NCBI GenBank assembly: GCA_903643055.1
Contig: CAHJWV010000601.1
Coordinates: 1-6,640 of the forward strand
Direction: 5' to 3'
Length of the DNA stretch: 6,640 nt
Origin: Burkholderiales bacterium
Lineage (GTDB): Bacteria; Pseudomonadota; Gammaproteobacteria; Burkholderiales; Burkholderiaceae
In this document: positions 1 through 5,601 of the stretch, piece after piece
Layout: the number at the start of each line of letters is the position of its first letter
How positions within the stretch are numbered: position 1 is the first letter of the stretch
The notes under the pieces: generated by a model
The model's input: only the letters and a program-made list of their open reading frames with translations
Databases searched by the model: none
Told to the model about the DNA's origin: nothing
Position numbers and translations under genes: made by a program

Positions 1-810
1 CTGCATGATCTGCGACAGCGGCAGGCCCTGGGCCAGCAGCAGGCCGACCTTGCGGTTGCGCGACAGATCGCCGGTGGCGGTCAGCACGAGATCGCCCAGG
101 CCGCTCAAGCCCATGAAGGTCTCGGCACGGGCGCCCAGGGCCGTGCCGAGCCGGGTCATTTCGGCCAGCCCGCGGGTGATCAGCGCGGCGCGGGCATTGA
201 GGCCCAGGTTCATGCCATCGGCAATGCCGGTGGCGATGGCCATCACGTTTTTCACCGCACCGCCCACCTCCACGCCCACCGGGTCGCCGGAGGCGTAGAT
301 GCGCAGGTTGTCGCCATGCAAGGCCTGCACGGTCAAATCACATAACGATGCATCCGCACTCGCTGCAACCAGCGCAGCGGGCTGGCCGCGCGCCACCTCG
401 AGCGCGAAGCTCGGGCCCGACAGCACGCCCACGCGGGGGCTGCCCGGCCGAACGGCGCGCGCCACTTCATGGCCGAGCCAGCCGGTGCCTTCCTGGAAGC
501 CTTTGCACAGCCACAGCAGGCCCGGCGCATCGGCCGGCAACGCACGCAGCGTTTCATGCAGGCCGGCCATCGGCGTCGCAATGATCAACAGGCCGCCGCG
601 CGCATGCTCGACGGCGCTTTCGAAATCGGAGGAGATGCGCAGCGAAGCAGGCAACGCAATGCCCGGCAGATAGCGAGCGTTCTCGCGCAGCGTCTGCATG
701 CGTTCGCACTGGGCCGCATCGCGCGCCCACAGGCGGGTGGCATGGCGGCTCGCAGTGCTGACAGCGAGCGCCGTGCCCCAGGCGCCCGCACCCAGAATGC
801 TCAGATTCAT
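1..810 (-). CDS. gpsA: Glycerol-3-phosphate dehydrogenase [NAD(P)+], C-terminus cut by window edge
   Basis: Cytosolic enzyme that reduces dihydroxyacetone phosphate to sn-glycerol-3-phosphate, the backbone for phospholipid synthesis. The visible 270 residues start [15 protein letters not shown]. They carry the N-terminal Rossmann nucleotide-binding loop GAGAWG (residues 7-12), an [10 protein letters not shown] segment, and GGAVKNVMA, whose Lys187 corresponds to the catalytic lysine of the family. [14 protein letters not shown] stretch lies near the visible end. The family is usually about 330 residues, so roughly 60 are missing beyond base 1. The start at 810 is set by the Rossmann strand beginning right after it. 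There is no recognisable Shine-Dalgarno: the bases before ATG are C-rich. The gene begins 17 bases after secB, so translation probably depends on coupling to secB. The order secB-gpsA is common in Burkholderiales. Identification is near certain. Confidence 0.97.
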   Translation of the reverse strand, partial: MNLSILGAGAWGTALAVSTASRHATRLWARDAAQCERMQTLRENARYLPGIALPASLRISSDFESAVEHARGGLLIIATPMAGLHETLRALPADAPGLLWLCKGFQEGTGWLGHEVARAVRPGSPRVGVLSGPSFALEVARGQPAALVAASADASLCDLTVQALHGDNLRIYASGDPVGVEVGGAVKNVMAIATGIADGMNLGLNARAALITRGLAEMTRLGTALGARAETFMGLSGLGDLVLTATGDLSRNRKVGLLLAQGLPLSQIMQ

Positions 811-827
811 CGGGCGCGGAGGCGGTG

Positions 828-1301
828 TCAGTTCAGCGTTTTCGAGGCCGGTGCGGTGGTGCCCGTTCCAGCGGCTTGTTGCTGCTGTGCTTCGAACATG
901 GCCTGGAAGTTCACTTCGGCGAGCACGACCGGCGGGAAGCCGGCACGCGTGCAAACGTCAGAGACGATGGCGCGCAGGTACGGATAGATGATCTGCGGGC
1001 AGGCGATGCCGATGATCGGCTGCAGTTGATCTTCGGGCACGTTGCGGATTTCGAAGATGCCGGCTTGCTTGGCTTCGACCAGGAACAGGACCTTGTCGCT
1101 GACCTTGGTCGTGACGGTGGCCGTGACGCTCACTTCATAGACGCCGTCAGCGATCGGGGTAGCTGCCAGGCCGAGGTTGATGTCAACCTGGGGTTGGGCT
1201 TGCTCGAGCAGGATCTGCGGCGAATTCGGTTGCTCCAGAGACAAGTCCTTCAGGTAAAGGCGCTGAATCTGAAACACGGGGTTCTGGTTGTCGTCGGCCA
1301 T
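828..1301 (-). CDS. secB: Protein-export chaperone SecB
   Basis: Cytosolic chaperone, tetrameric in known members, that keeps precursor proteins unfolded and delivers them to SecA for Sec-dependent export. The protein is 157 residues, close to the 155 of E. coli SecB. It has the family N-terminal signature [20 protein letters not shown] (residues 9-28). It also has the conserved C-terminal half [13 protein letters not shown], then [15 protein letters not shown], then [17 protein letters not shown], ending in a Gln/Ala/Thr-rich tail. The start [11 protein letters not shown] at 1301 is chosen over an in-frame ATG at 1364, which would add 21 residues absent from the family and would start inside the leader just after the terminator T-run. 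A weak GAGA-type ribosome site precedes it. It is followed 17 bases later by gpsA. The 121-base gap before it holds an intrinsic terminator, so its promoter is uncertain. Confidence 0.97.
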   Translation of the reverse strand: MADDNQNPVFQIQRLYLKDLSLEQPNSPQILLEQAQPQVDINLGLAATPIADGVYEVSVTATVTTKVSDKVLFLVEAKQAGIFEIRNVPEDQLQPIIGIACPQIIYPYLRAIVSDVCTRAGFPPVVLAEVNFQAMFEAQQQQAAGTGTTAPASKTLN

Positions 1302-1351
1302 GATGGTCTCGCTGATGATCTCGGTATGAGACGGGGTAGAAAGGCAGAGAT

Positions 1352-1378
1352 AAAAAAACCGCACCCAGAGGGGCGCGG
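1352..1378 (-). terminator. Intrinsic terminator between grxC and secB
   Basis: Read on the minus strand, CCGCGCCC-CTCT-GGGTGCGG forms an 8-bp stem (one G-U pair) with a 4-base loop, followed directly by seven T. It lies about 45 bases after the grxC stop and 51 bases before the secB start. This is the classic form of a rho-independent terminator and should end at least part of the rhodanese-grxC transcript. Because the secB-gpsA genes continue in the same direction, it could also act as an attenuator. Confidence 0.85.
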
Positions 1379-1389
1379 ACTGCGCGCGG

Positions 1390-1418
1390 ATTATGGCTGA
1401 GCCACTGCGGCGCGCTAA
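1390..1418 (-). promoter_or_regulatory. Weak candidate promoter ahead of the grxC/secB terminator
   Basis: On the minus strand CATAAT (1395-1390, 5 of 6 to the sigma70 -10 consensus) is preceded after 17 bases by TTAGCG (3 of 6 to the -35 consensus). If used, its transcript would run straight into the terminator hairpin at 1352-1378, which would make that hairpin a secB leader attenuator. I could not find a better secB promoter between 1302 and 1351. Tentative. Confidence 0.25.
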
Positions 1419-1422
1419 GGGC

Positions 1423-1689
1423 TCAAGTCGCGGACGCCTGCAACAACGGTATCAGACCGCCTTGCTGGTCCAGCGCCACCAGATCGTCGCAGCCGCCCAC
1501 GTGGGTGTTGCCGATGAAGATCTGCGGCACCGTGCGCCGTTTCGTCAGGCTGATCATCACGTCGCGCTCGACCGGGTCGAGGTCGATGCGGATTTCATCG
1601 ATCTGATCCACACCGCGCGACTTCAGCAAGGCCTTGGCGCGATGGCAATAAGGGCAGACTTGCGTGGTGTACATCTTCACTGCTTGCAT
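1423..1689 (-). CDS. grxC: Glutaredoxin 3
   Basis: Small dithiol glutaredoxin that reduces protein disulfides and mixed disulfides using glutathione in the cytosol. The 88-residue protein has a single thioredoxin fold. The redox motif CPYC is at residues 12-15, the cis-proline motif TVP is at 53-55, and the glutathione-binding GGCDD is at 65-69. These are all hallmarks of the GrxC class, and the length is typical. The ATG at 1689 is preferred because AAGGAG (1702-1697) lies 7 bases upstream. An in-frame GTG one codon earlier is too close to that site. It starts 18 bases after the rhodanese stop and is surely cotranscribed with it. A strong terminator follows. The pairing with a rhodanese suggests a shared role in thiol/sulfur handling, but that is inference. 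Confidence 0.96.
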   Translation of the reverse strand: MQAVKMYTTQVCPYCHRAKALLKSRGVDQIDEIRIDLDPVERDVMISLTKRRTVPQIFIGNTHVGGCDDLVALDQQGGLIPLLQASAT

Positions 1690-1696
1690 CACATCA

Positions 1697-1702
1697 CTCC
1701 TT
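1697..1702 (-). promoter_or_regulatory. Ribosome binding site of grxC
   Basis: AAGGAG on the minus strand, 7 bases before the ATG at 1689. This site selects the ATG over the adjacent GTG (1692-1690), to which the spacing would be only 4 bases. Confidence 0.8.
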
Positions 1703-1707
1703 CAAAC

Positions 1708-2121
1708 TCAGGCCGCGGATTTCTCGATCGGCAAGTTCGCCTCACGCCATGCGGCCAGGCCGCCAGCCAGCGGGTGAACGTTCTCGAAGCCGGCTTTGCG
1801 CAGGATAGCCACGGCACGCGAAGCACGTGCGCCTGTCGGGCACACCAACACCAGCGGCAAGGACTTGTTCTTGGGCAAGGTGGTCGCGGTCTCGAGCGTT
1901 CCGAAGGGCACGTTCTTCGAGCCGGTAGCATGACCTGCCGCGTATTCAGCCGGTTCGCTCACATCGATCAGCGTGCCGCGCTGGCGGTTGATGACCTGCA
2001 CCGCCTCGGCCGTCGACAAGGCGCCCGCCTGGCTACCGCTGCGCAGCTTCGGCCACAACAACAAGCCGCCAGAGATCAGCGCCGCGACGATCAGGAACCA
2101 GTTGTCGATAAAGAATTTCAC
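1708..2121 (-). CDS. Membrane-anchored rhodanese-like sulfurtransferase
   Basis: Single-domain rhodanese family protein of 137 residues. An N-terminal hydrophobic segment (about residues 9-23, FLIVAALISGGLLLW) is predicted to anchor it in the inner membrane. The rhodanese domain follows, with LIDVSEPAEYAAGH (residues 51-64), and an active-site loop CPTGAR whose Cys94 would carry the persulfide and whose Arg99 closes the loop. GGLAAW near the C-terminus is also typical. The start is taken as GTG at 2121 (VKFFIDNW), because related Burkholderiales proteins begin at this point from memory. An upstream in-frame GTG at 2157 has a better ribosome site (GGAG 8 bases before it) and would add 12 residues, so the start is not settled. 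It leads the rhodanese-grxC unit. The physiological sulfur donor and acceptor are not shown by the sequence. Confidence 0.9.
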   Translation of the reverse strand: MKFFIDNWFLIVAALISGGLLLWPKLRSGSQAGALSTAEAVQVINRQRGTLIDVSEPAEYAAGHATGSKNVPFGTLETATTLPKNKSLPLVLVCPTGARASRAVAILRKAGFENVHPLAGGLAAWREANLPIEKSAA

Positions 2122-2230
2122 AGAGAAGCCCAGAGGTTGGAGAGTGCCCAGGAGCACCTGCGTGCTCCGCCCGTTGAAGGGATGAATCGAATCTGGCGAC
2201 GGTGCACAGCAGACTCAAGGGCAAACGCGA

Positions 2231-2236
2231 ATTATA
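2231..2236 (-). promoter_or_regulatory. Candidate promoter -10 element for the rhodanese-grxC unit
   Basis: A perfect TATAAT on the minus strand, followed by TCGCG, which is common in Burkholderiales promoters. It gives a start point near 2224 and a leader of about 70-100 bases to the rhodanese start. No good -35 hexamer lies at 16-18 bases (CGGCCA or ACGGCC), so it may need an activator. Confidence 0.5.
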
Positions 2237-2240
2237 GAAT
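2235..2240 (+). promoter_or_regulatory. Weak candidate -10 element for gpmA
   Basis: TAGAAT (5 of 6 to TATAAT) on the plus strand, about 65 bases before the gpmA start, with no recognisable -35. It overlaps the opposite-strand TATAAT by two bases, so divergent transcription would compete here. Tentative. Confidence 0.25.
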
Positions 2241-2259
2241 TCGATCCTTCTTTGGCCGT

Positions 2260-2273
2260 GCTCTGCGCAGAGC
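2260..2273. repeat. Perfect 14-base palindrome in the gpmA leader
   Basis: GCTCTGCGCAGAGC is a perfect palindrome. It is flanked on both sides by GGCCGT in direct orientation (2254-2259 and 2274-2279). It can fold as a 5-bp hairpin with a GCGC loop in RNA, or serve as a dimeric protein-binding site between the divergent gpmA and rhodanese genes. Which of these applies cannot be told from sequence. Confidence 0.5.
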
Positions 2274-2305
2274 GGCCGTCACGCTCGTCAACCAAGCACC
2301 GCACC

Positions 2306-3052
2306 ATGTACAAACTCGTGCTCATTCGCCACGGCGAATCGACCTGGAATCTGGAAAACCGGTTCACCGGCTGGACCGATGTCGAACTCACCCCCACCGG
2401 CGTCGAACAAGCCAAGAACGCCGGCCGCCTGCTGAAGGCCGAAGGCTACGACTTCGATGTCGCCTACACCTCGGTGCTGAAGCGCGCCGTCTGGACGCTG
2501 TGGCACACGCTGGACCAGATGGACCGCACCTGGCTGCCGGTCGTTCACAGCTGGCGGCTCAACGAGCGCCACTATGGCGGGCTGCAAGGTCTCAACAAGG
2601 CCGAGACGGCGAAGAAATATGGCGACGAGCAAGTGTTGATCTGGCGCCGCAGCTATGACACGCCGCCCCCGCCGCTGGAGCCGAACGACCCGCGCAGCGA
2701 ACGCAGCGATGTGCGTTACGGCAAGCTCAGCCCCACCGACATTCCGCTGACCGAATGCCTGAAAGACACCGTGGCCCGCGTGCTGCCGTTCTGGAACGAA
2801 TCGATCGCTCCGGCCATCAAGGCCAACAAGCGCATCGTGATCGCCGCCCACGGCAACAGCATCCGGGCGCTGGTGAAGTACCTCGACAACATCGCCGATG
2901 ACGACATCGTCGGGGTCAACATCCCGAACGGCATCCCGCTGGTCTATGAGCTGGACGCCGCGCTGAAGCCGATCAAGAGCTACTACCTCGGCGACCCCGA
3001 AGCGGCTGCAGCCGCCGCCGCCGCAGTGGCCAATCAGGGCAAGAAGGCCTGA
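2306..3052 (+). CDS. gpmA: 2,3-bisphosphoglycerate-dependent phosphoglycerate mutase
   Basis: Cytosolic glycolytic enzyme interconverting 3- and 2-phosphoglycerate through a phosphohistidine intermediate. The 248 residues match the usual length (about 250). RHGE (residues 8-11) carries the phosphorylated His9. Glu87 in [11 protein letters not shown] is the expected acid/base, and His182 in AAHGNS is the second catalytic histidine. The start [12 protein letters not shown] is fixed by the family N-terminus, although no strong ribosome site precedes it. An upstream in-frame ATG (2252) would add residues the family lacks. The only oddity is a C-terminal tail with eight consecutive alanines, encoded by a GCN run, then VANQGKKA. 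It is divergent from the rhodanese unit and followed 13 bases later by a long hairpin. Confidence 0.98.
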   Translation: MYKLVLIRHGESTWNLENRFTGWTDVELTPTGVEQAKNAGRLLKAEGYDFDVAYTSVLKRAVWTLWHTLDQMDRTWLPVVHSWRLNERHYGGLQGLNKAETAKKYGDEQVLIWRRSYDTPPPPLEPNDPRSERSDVRYGKLSPTDIPLTECLKDTVARVLPFWNESIAPAIKANKRIVIAAHGNSIRALVKYLDNIADDDIVGVNIPNGIPLVYELDAALKPIKSYYLGDPEAAAAAAAAVANQGKKA

Positions 3053-3065
3053 TCACGCACCAGCC

Positions 3066-3098
3066 GATTCAGCGCCACATTCACCGCGGTGCTGAATC
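3066..3098. terminator. Hairpin between the convergent gpmA and small-ORF stops
   Basis: GATTCAGCGCC pairs with GGTGCTGAATC (11 bp with one G-T pair, 11-base loop). It lies 13 bases after the gpmA stop and 12 bases after the stop of the opposing small ORF. There is no T-run on either side, so it is not a canonical intrinsic terminator. It may be a 3'-end-stabilising hairpin or a shared end for both transcripts. Confidence 0.5.
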
Positions 3099-3110
3099 TG
3101 AACGGCCCAC

Positions 3111-3242
3111 TCAGGCCGGCTGGTCTTCGACCTGCTGCTTGACAACGAGCTTCGACTCGTTCAGCGGCTCCTTCACTTCATCGAGCGGGAAGTTGAAGCA
3201 GCCAAGCAGACGTGAGAACGAACGGCTCGCGCGGCGCAGCAT
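3111..3242 (-). CDS. Possible small protein of 43 residues, unknown function
   Basis: I do not recognise this protein. It would start MLRRASRSFSRLLGCFNF, then continue PLDEVKEPLNESKLVVKQQ and end VEDQPA. That is a basic amphipathic N-terminal half with one cysteine, followed by an acidic/polar tail, with no clear membrane segment. Reasons to take it seriously: nearly all third codon positions are G or C, as in neighbouring real genes. It also has a promoter-like TTGACA-N17-TTTAAC about 60 bases upstream on the same strand, and that promoter follows directly after a terminator. Against it: there is no strong Shine-Dalgarno (only GCAGAG about 10 bases before ATG), and short ORFs are common in GC-rich DNA. 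The frame stays open upstream to 3377, but that extension begins inside the terminator hairpin. The transcript might instead be a noncoding RNA. Confidence 0.4.
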   Translation of the reverse strand: MLRRASRSFSRLLGCFNFPLDEVKEPLNESKLVVKQQVEDQPA

Positions 3243-3252
3243 CGAGACGATG

Positions 3253-3266
3253 CTCTGCGTACAGAG
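3253..3266. repeat. Inverted repeat in the leader of the small ORF
   Basis: CTCTG-CGTA-CAGAG is a 5-bp stem with a 4-base loop, lying 11 bases before the small ORF start. It closely resembles the palindrome in the gpmA leader (CTCTGCGCAGAG), differing by a TA insertion at the centre. It may be a regulator site or an RNA hairpin. Confidence 0.35.
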
Positions 3267-3300
3267 TGCAATTACACAGGCAACATTTGCACGACCATGC

Positions 3301-3329
3301 GTTAAAAAAGCGGCCGCACACTGTGTCAA
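3301..3329 (-). promoter_or_regulatory. Sigma70-type promoter facing the small ORF at 3111-3242
   Basis: On the minus strand TTGACA (3329-3324, 6 of 6) is followed after 17 bases by TTTAAC (3306-3301, 4 of 6). This predicts a start near 3294 and a 5' leader of about 50 bases before the ATG at 3242. It sits just downstream of the terminator at 3347-3374, so it opens a separate transcription unit. Confidence 0.55.
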
Positions 3330-3346
3330 AAAAGCGACGAGGCATG

Positions 3347-3374
3347 AAAAAAGCCAGCCGAATGGCTGGCTTTT
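3347..3374 (-). terminator. Intrinsic terminator of the duplicated-domain protein gene
   Basis: GCCAGCC (3353-3359), loop GAAT, GGCTGGC (3364-3370), with flanking AAAA and TTTT that extend the stem to 11 bp. On the minus strand the stem is followed by six T, 24 bases or so after the stop codon at 3398. On the plus strand it ends in TTTTC, so it may also work weakly in the other direction. Confidence 0.9.
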
Positions 3375-3397
3375 CAAAAGGGGATTGCGCTGTCAGG

Positions 3398-4024
3398 TCA
3401 ATCGGCCTGGGCAGCGACGATGCGGCCGCTGCCGGGTTCGAACTCGCAACGGTATTTGAAGGGCATCAGGCTCATGCCGGGTGCGCGCTGCACGGCGCCC
3501 TGCCCTTCGAGGCTGCTGCGGCCCGCCGGCGCAGGCCGCAATTGGCGTGAGTCGGAACCGAAGGCAATGCGGCCGACGCGCGGGTACTTGTCTTTCAGCG
3601 TCGCAGCAATCGCGGTCTCGCAGGCTTCCGGCGAGACGCTGGCCAGATCGGGCTGCCATGCCGGCTCGGTCGGTGCAGCGCGGGCCGCATCGCGAAACAC
3701 GATGCCCGAGGTGCTGCCCGACTCTGCATTGAAGGCGCAGCTGTAGGTAAAGGGCATCGCCCCGTTACCGGTACCGTGGTACTGGCCGGCGCCTTTGACT
3801 TCGGTGTCTTCACCGGTCGTGGGGCGCAGCGCGCGCCGGGACTCGATGAATTGAACGTCTTGCGCCTGGCGGCCGCGCATTTCCTTGATGGTCTCGGCGA
3901 CGGCGGCTTCGCAGCTCTCGGCGGCCTTGGTTGCGGTCTCGTTCGCTGCGGCAGCGTGCGCGCCCGCATTGAACGCGAGGCCGAGCGAAAGAATCCAGCC
4001 AGCGGTGTGAATTGATGTGTTCAT
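3398..4024 (-). CDS. Predicted exported protein with two tandem two-cysteine domains, unknown function
   Basis: I do not recognise the family. The 208-residue product starts MNTSIHTAGWILSLGLAF and has a hydrophobic segment ending NAGAHA (residues 1-24), which reads as a Sec signal peptide. The mature part is an internal duplication: residues about 36-108 and 133-208. Copy 1 has ESCEAAVAETIK, FIESRRALRP, VKGAGQY and MPFTYSCAF. Copy 2 has EACETAIAATLK, FGSDSRQLRP, LEGQGAV and MPFKYRCEF. In both copies the two cysteines are exactly 58 residues apart (38/96 and 135/193), so each copy probably holds its own disulfide after export. A Pro/Ala-rich linker (about 113-132) joins them. The start at 4024 is chosen because the signal peptide begins there. 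The frame is open to 4240, but the extra residues look non-coding. A strong terminator follows, and a pilin gene diverges upstream. A periplasmic or surface location is inferred. Confidence 0.8.
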   Translation of the reverse strand: MNTSIHTAGWILSLGLAFNAGAHAAAANETATKAAESCEAAVAETIKEMRGRQAQDVQFIESRRALRPTTGEDTEVKGAGQYHGTGNGAMPFTYSCAFNAESGSTSGIVFRDAARAAPTEPAWQPDLASVSPEACETAIAATLKDKYPRVGRIAFGSDSRQLRPAPAGRSSLEGQGAVQRAPGMSLMPFKYRCEFEPGSGRIVAAQAD

Positions 4025-4090
4025 GCAAGTCCGATTGTCGCCGCGAAGAAGGCCGCAAGGCCGCTCGGTGCGATGTTGTCGCCTTTCGCC

Positions 4091-4109
4091 TGCAACAGCA
4101 AGAGTTGCA
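4091..4109. promoter_or_regulatory. Dyad in the divergent spacer, possible operator
   Basis: TGCAAC-(7 bases)-GTTGCA is a perfect 6-bp dyad in the 243-base spacer between two divergent genes, about 67 bases from the start of the minus-strand gene. Its position suits a regulator site, but a 6-bp dyad can arise by chance. I saw no convincing sigma70 or sigma54 promoter for either gene in this spacer. Confidence 0.25.
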
Positions 4110-4267
4110 AGCGATGCCGCACCCGGTGTTACCGATGGCGATGCGATCAAGCGGCTTTCACCGCCCAGCTGTGGGCAGCGCCTTTGCGGCCGAAGGGGCC
4201 GGTTGATTTGCGAGCCTGGCCTTGCGCCGAGATCGCGCAAAATGCGCAGCTCTCAAGAAGGGCGATC

Positions 4268-4750
4268 ATGAAAAAACGTCTGTGCGGGTTCACACTGATC
4301 GAGGTGATGGTGGTCGTCGCAATCATTGCGATCCTCGCGATGATTGCCGCGCCGAACATGCGGGACCGCATCGTGCGCGAGCAGATCGTCGAAGCGATGA
4401 AGCTGGCCGACATCGCCAAGGCACCGGTCGGTGCGTCGTGGACGCTGACCAAAACCTTCCCGGCCGACAACGTCATTGCCGGCCTGCCCGAGCCAGACAA
4501 GATCGTCAGTAACTTCGTTCGTTCGATTGCGATCGAAAACGGCGCCATCCACGTGACCTTCGGCAACAAGGTCAACGGCGCGATCAGCGGCAAGACGCTG
4601 ACCTTGCGGCCCGCCGTTGTGCCCGATGCGCAGGTCGTGCCGGTGACCTGGGTTTGCGCCAATGCCGCACCGCCCGACAAGATGACGGTGAATGGCACGA
4701 ACCGCAGCACGATCGAAGCCAACCTGCTGCCATTGAACTGCCGCGGATAA
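4268..4750 (+). CDS. Type IV pilin-like protein
   Basis: 160-residue prepilin. The leader MKKRLCG is followed by FTLIEVMVVVAIIAILAMIAAP. This is a textbook prepilin-peptidase site cut after Gly7, with Phe at +1 (N-methylated in the family) and Glu at +5 (residue 12), then the hydrophobic helix that packs the fibre core. The rest is a globular head with a C-terminal disulfide loop between Cys130 (TWVC) and Cys158 (LNCRG), as in major type IVa pilins of the PilA/PilE kind. It could be a major subunit, a minor pilin or a pseudopilin. The TWVC...C ending favours a pilin over a secretion pseudopilin. AAGAAGGG lies 5 bases before the ATG and a small hairpin (4235-4247) precedes it. No other pilus gene is in the window. 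It is divergent from the exported duplicated-domain gene. Confidence 0.9.
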   Translation: MKKRLCGFTLIEVMVVVAIIAILAMIAAPNMRDRIVREQIVEAMKLADIAKAPVGASWTLTKTFPADNVIAGLPEPDKIVSNFVRSIAIENGAIHVTFGNKVNGAISGKTLTLRPAVVPDAQVVPVTWVCANAAPPDKMTVNGTNRSTIEANLLPLNCRG

Positions 4751-4767
4751 GACGGTGGAAGGTTCAG

Positions 4768-4797
4768 CGATCGAGGCTTCGGCCCTTCGCTTGATCG
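4768..4797 (+). terminator. Hairpin after the pilin gene
   Basis: CGATCGAG pairs with CTTGATCG (8 bp with one G-T pair), enclosing a 14-base loop that itself contains GGC-TTCG-GCC. It starts 17 bases after the pilin stop. No T-run follows, so it may be a 3'-protecting hairpin rather than a full intrinsic terminator. It lies between convergent genes, and a 7-bp pair ACGGTGG (4752-4758) / CCACCGT (4820-4826) surrounds it. Confidence 0.4.
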
Positions 4798-4839
4798 GCC
4801 GTTGATAAGCAGCCCATCGCCACCGTGGGCCCAGCGCGC

Positions 4840-5601
4840 TCAGTGCGCCGCAGGTGCCAATTCGTGGATGTTCAGCGCTGTGGCAATGCGTTCGCGCACC
4901 GTGTCTGACAACTCACGCCGCTCACGGCCCGCACTTTCGACCGCCGGCAGCAACTGGACCTTCACCGTCAGCTTGTCGGCCGATACCACCGACCACATCG
5001 ACCCCACCAGCGTCATGTCGCCGATCCACGCAACGACGCGGCTCGGGTCGTGTTCGGCATCGCGGTAAGCCAGCGCGATCGGCTGCACCGGCGCACCGGT
5101 GGAGATCGCGGCCTGCAACAGATTGGCGTGGAAGGGCAGCAGCGTGTGACCGTTGCTGGTCGTGCCCTCCGGGAACATCGCGACCACCGCACCGTCGGTC
5201 AGCGATTCGGCGATCTGATGCACAACGCGCAGCGCATCGCGCTTTCGCTCACGCTGAATGAACAGCGTGCCGCCACAAGCCACCAACCAGCCCATCACCG
5301 GCCATGCGCGCACATCGGCCTTCGACACGAAGCGCGCCGGATGCGCCGCATTGATTGCCAGGATGTCGAGCCAGGAGGTGTGATTGGCGACCAGCAGCGC
5401 CGGCCCGCCTTGCGGCACGCCTTCGGCCTGCACTTCAACGCCGAGGATGGCGATCACCTGCGCGCAAAACCGGCCGACGCGCACCATGCGTTGCGCTGGC
5501 GAAAGCCGCGGCAACACGAAGGCGCCGATCAACACGCCGTGAATGATCTTCAGCCCACAACGGCCGAGCCGCCAACCAGCCCTCAGTGCGCGCGCTGCCA
5601 T
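4840..5601 (-). CDS. plsC: 1-acyl-sn-glycerol-3-phosphate acyltransferase (PlsC family)
   Basis: Membrane-associated enzyme predicted to add the second acyl chain to lysophosphatidic acid, giving phosphatidic acid. The 253 residues contain all family motifs. These are NHTSWLD with the catalytic His74 and Asp79 of HX4D, GTLFIQR (111-117), FPEGTTS (143-149) for glycerol-phosphate binding, and VQPIALAY. A hydrophobic N-terminal stretch (about 19-31) may insert in the inner membrane. The ATG at 5601 shares one base with the TGA of the upstream pseudo-dihydroorotase (TGATG), pointing to translational coupling. A TTG one codon earlier is a less likely start. With gpsA at the other end of the window it belongs to phospholipid synthesis, but the two are separate units. 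Several PlsC paralogues exist in many Burkholderiales, so acyl or substrate preference is unknown. Confidence 0.93.
   Translation of the reverse strand: MAARALRAGWRLGRCGLKIIHGVLIGAFVLPRLSPAQRMVRVGRFCAQVIAILGVEVQAEGVPQGGPALLVANHTSWLDILAINAAHPARFVSKADVRAWPVMGWLVACGGTLFIQRERKRDALRVVHQIAESLTDGAVVAMFPEGTTSNGHTLLPFHANLLQAAISTGAPVQPIALAYRDAEHDPSRVVAWIGDMTLVGSMWSVVSADKLTVKVQLLPAVESAGRERRELSDTVRERIATALNIHELAPAAH

Noticed and set aside
825..1400. 191-codon open frame on the plus strand opposite secB
   Set aside because: It is a mirror frame of secB, with no motif and no ribosome site.
1393..2658. 421-codon open frame on the plus strand
   Set aside because: It runs antisense across grxC and the rhodanese and then out of frame into gpmA, all with clear family motifs. 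Its translation is an Arg/Gln/His-rich sequence typical of GC-rich shadow frames.
3000..3030. GCN repeat at the end of gpmA as a possible expansion or phase-variable tract
   Set aside because: Codons are mixed (GCG, GCT, GCA, GCC) and it only encodes an alanine-rich tail, so slippage is unlikely to matter.
3310..3317. GCGGCCGC palindrome next to a run of T on the minus strand
   Set aside because: The stem is too short with no loop for a terminator, and it lies within the spacer of the better-supported promoter.
3243..3377. Upstream extension of the small ORF starting MKSQPFGW
   Set aside because: It begins inside the terminator hairpin and ahead of the likely promoter, so it would not be on the transcript.
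4025..4240. In-frame N-terminal extension of the duplicated-domain protein
   Set aside because: The 72 extra residues are Arg/Pro/Gly-rich without structure, and they would bury the clear signal peptide starting at the ATG at 4024.
4203..4247. Possible sigma54 promoter ahead of the pilin gene
   Set aside because: No GG and GC pair at the required 10-base spacing with flanking TGGCAC/TTGCA similarity could be found.
4073..4267. In-frame upstream extension of the pilin
   Set aside because: The prepilin leader must be short and precede the cleavage glycine. The ATG at 4268 has a good ribosome site and a normal 7-residue leader.
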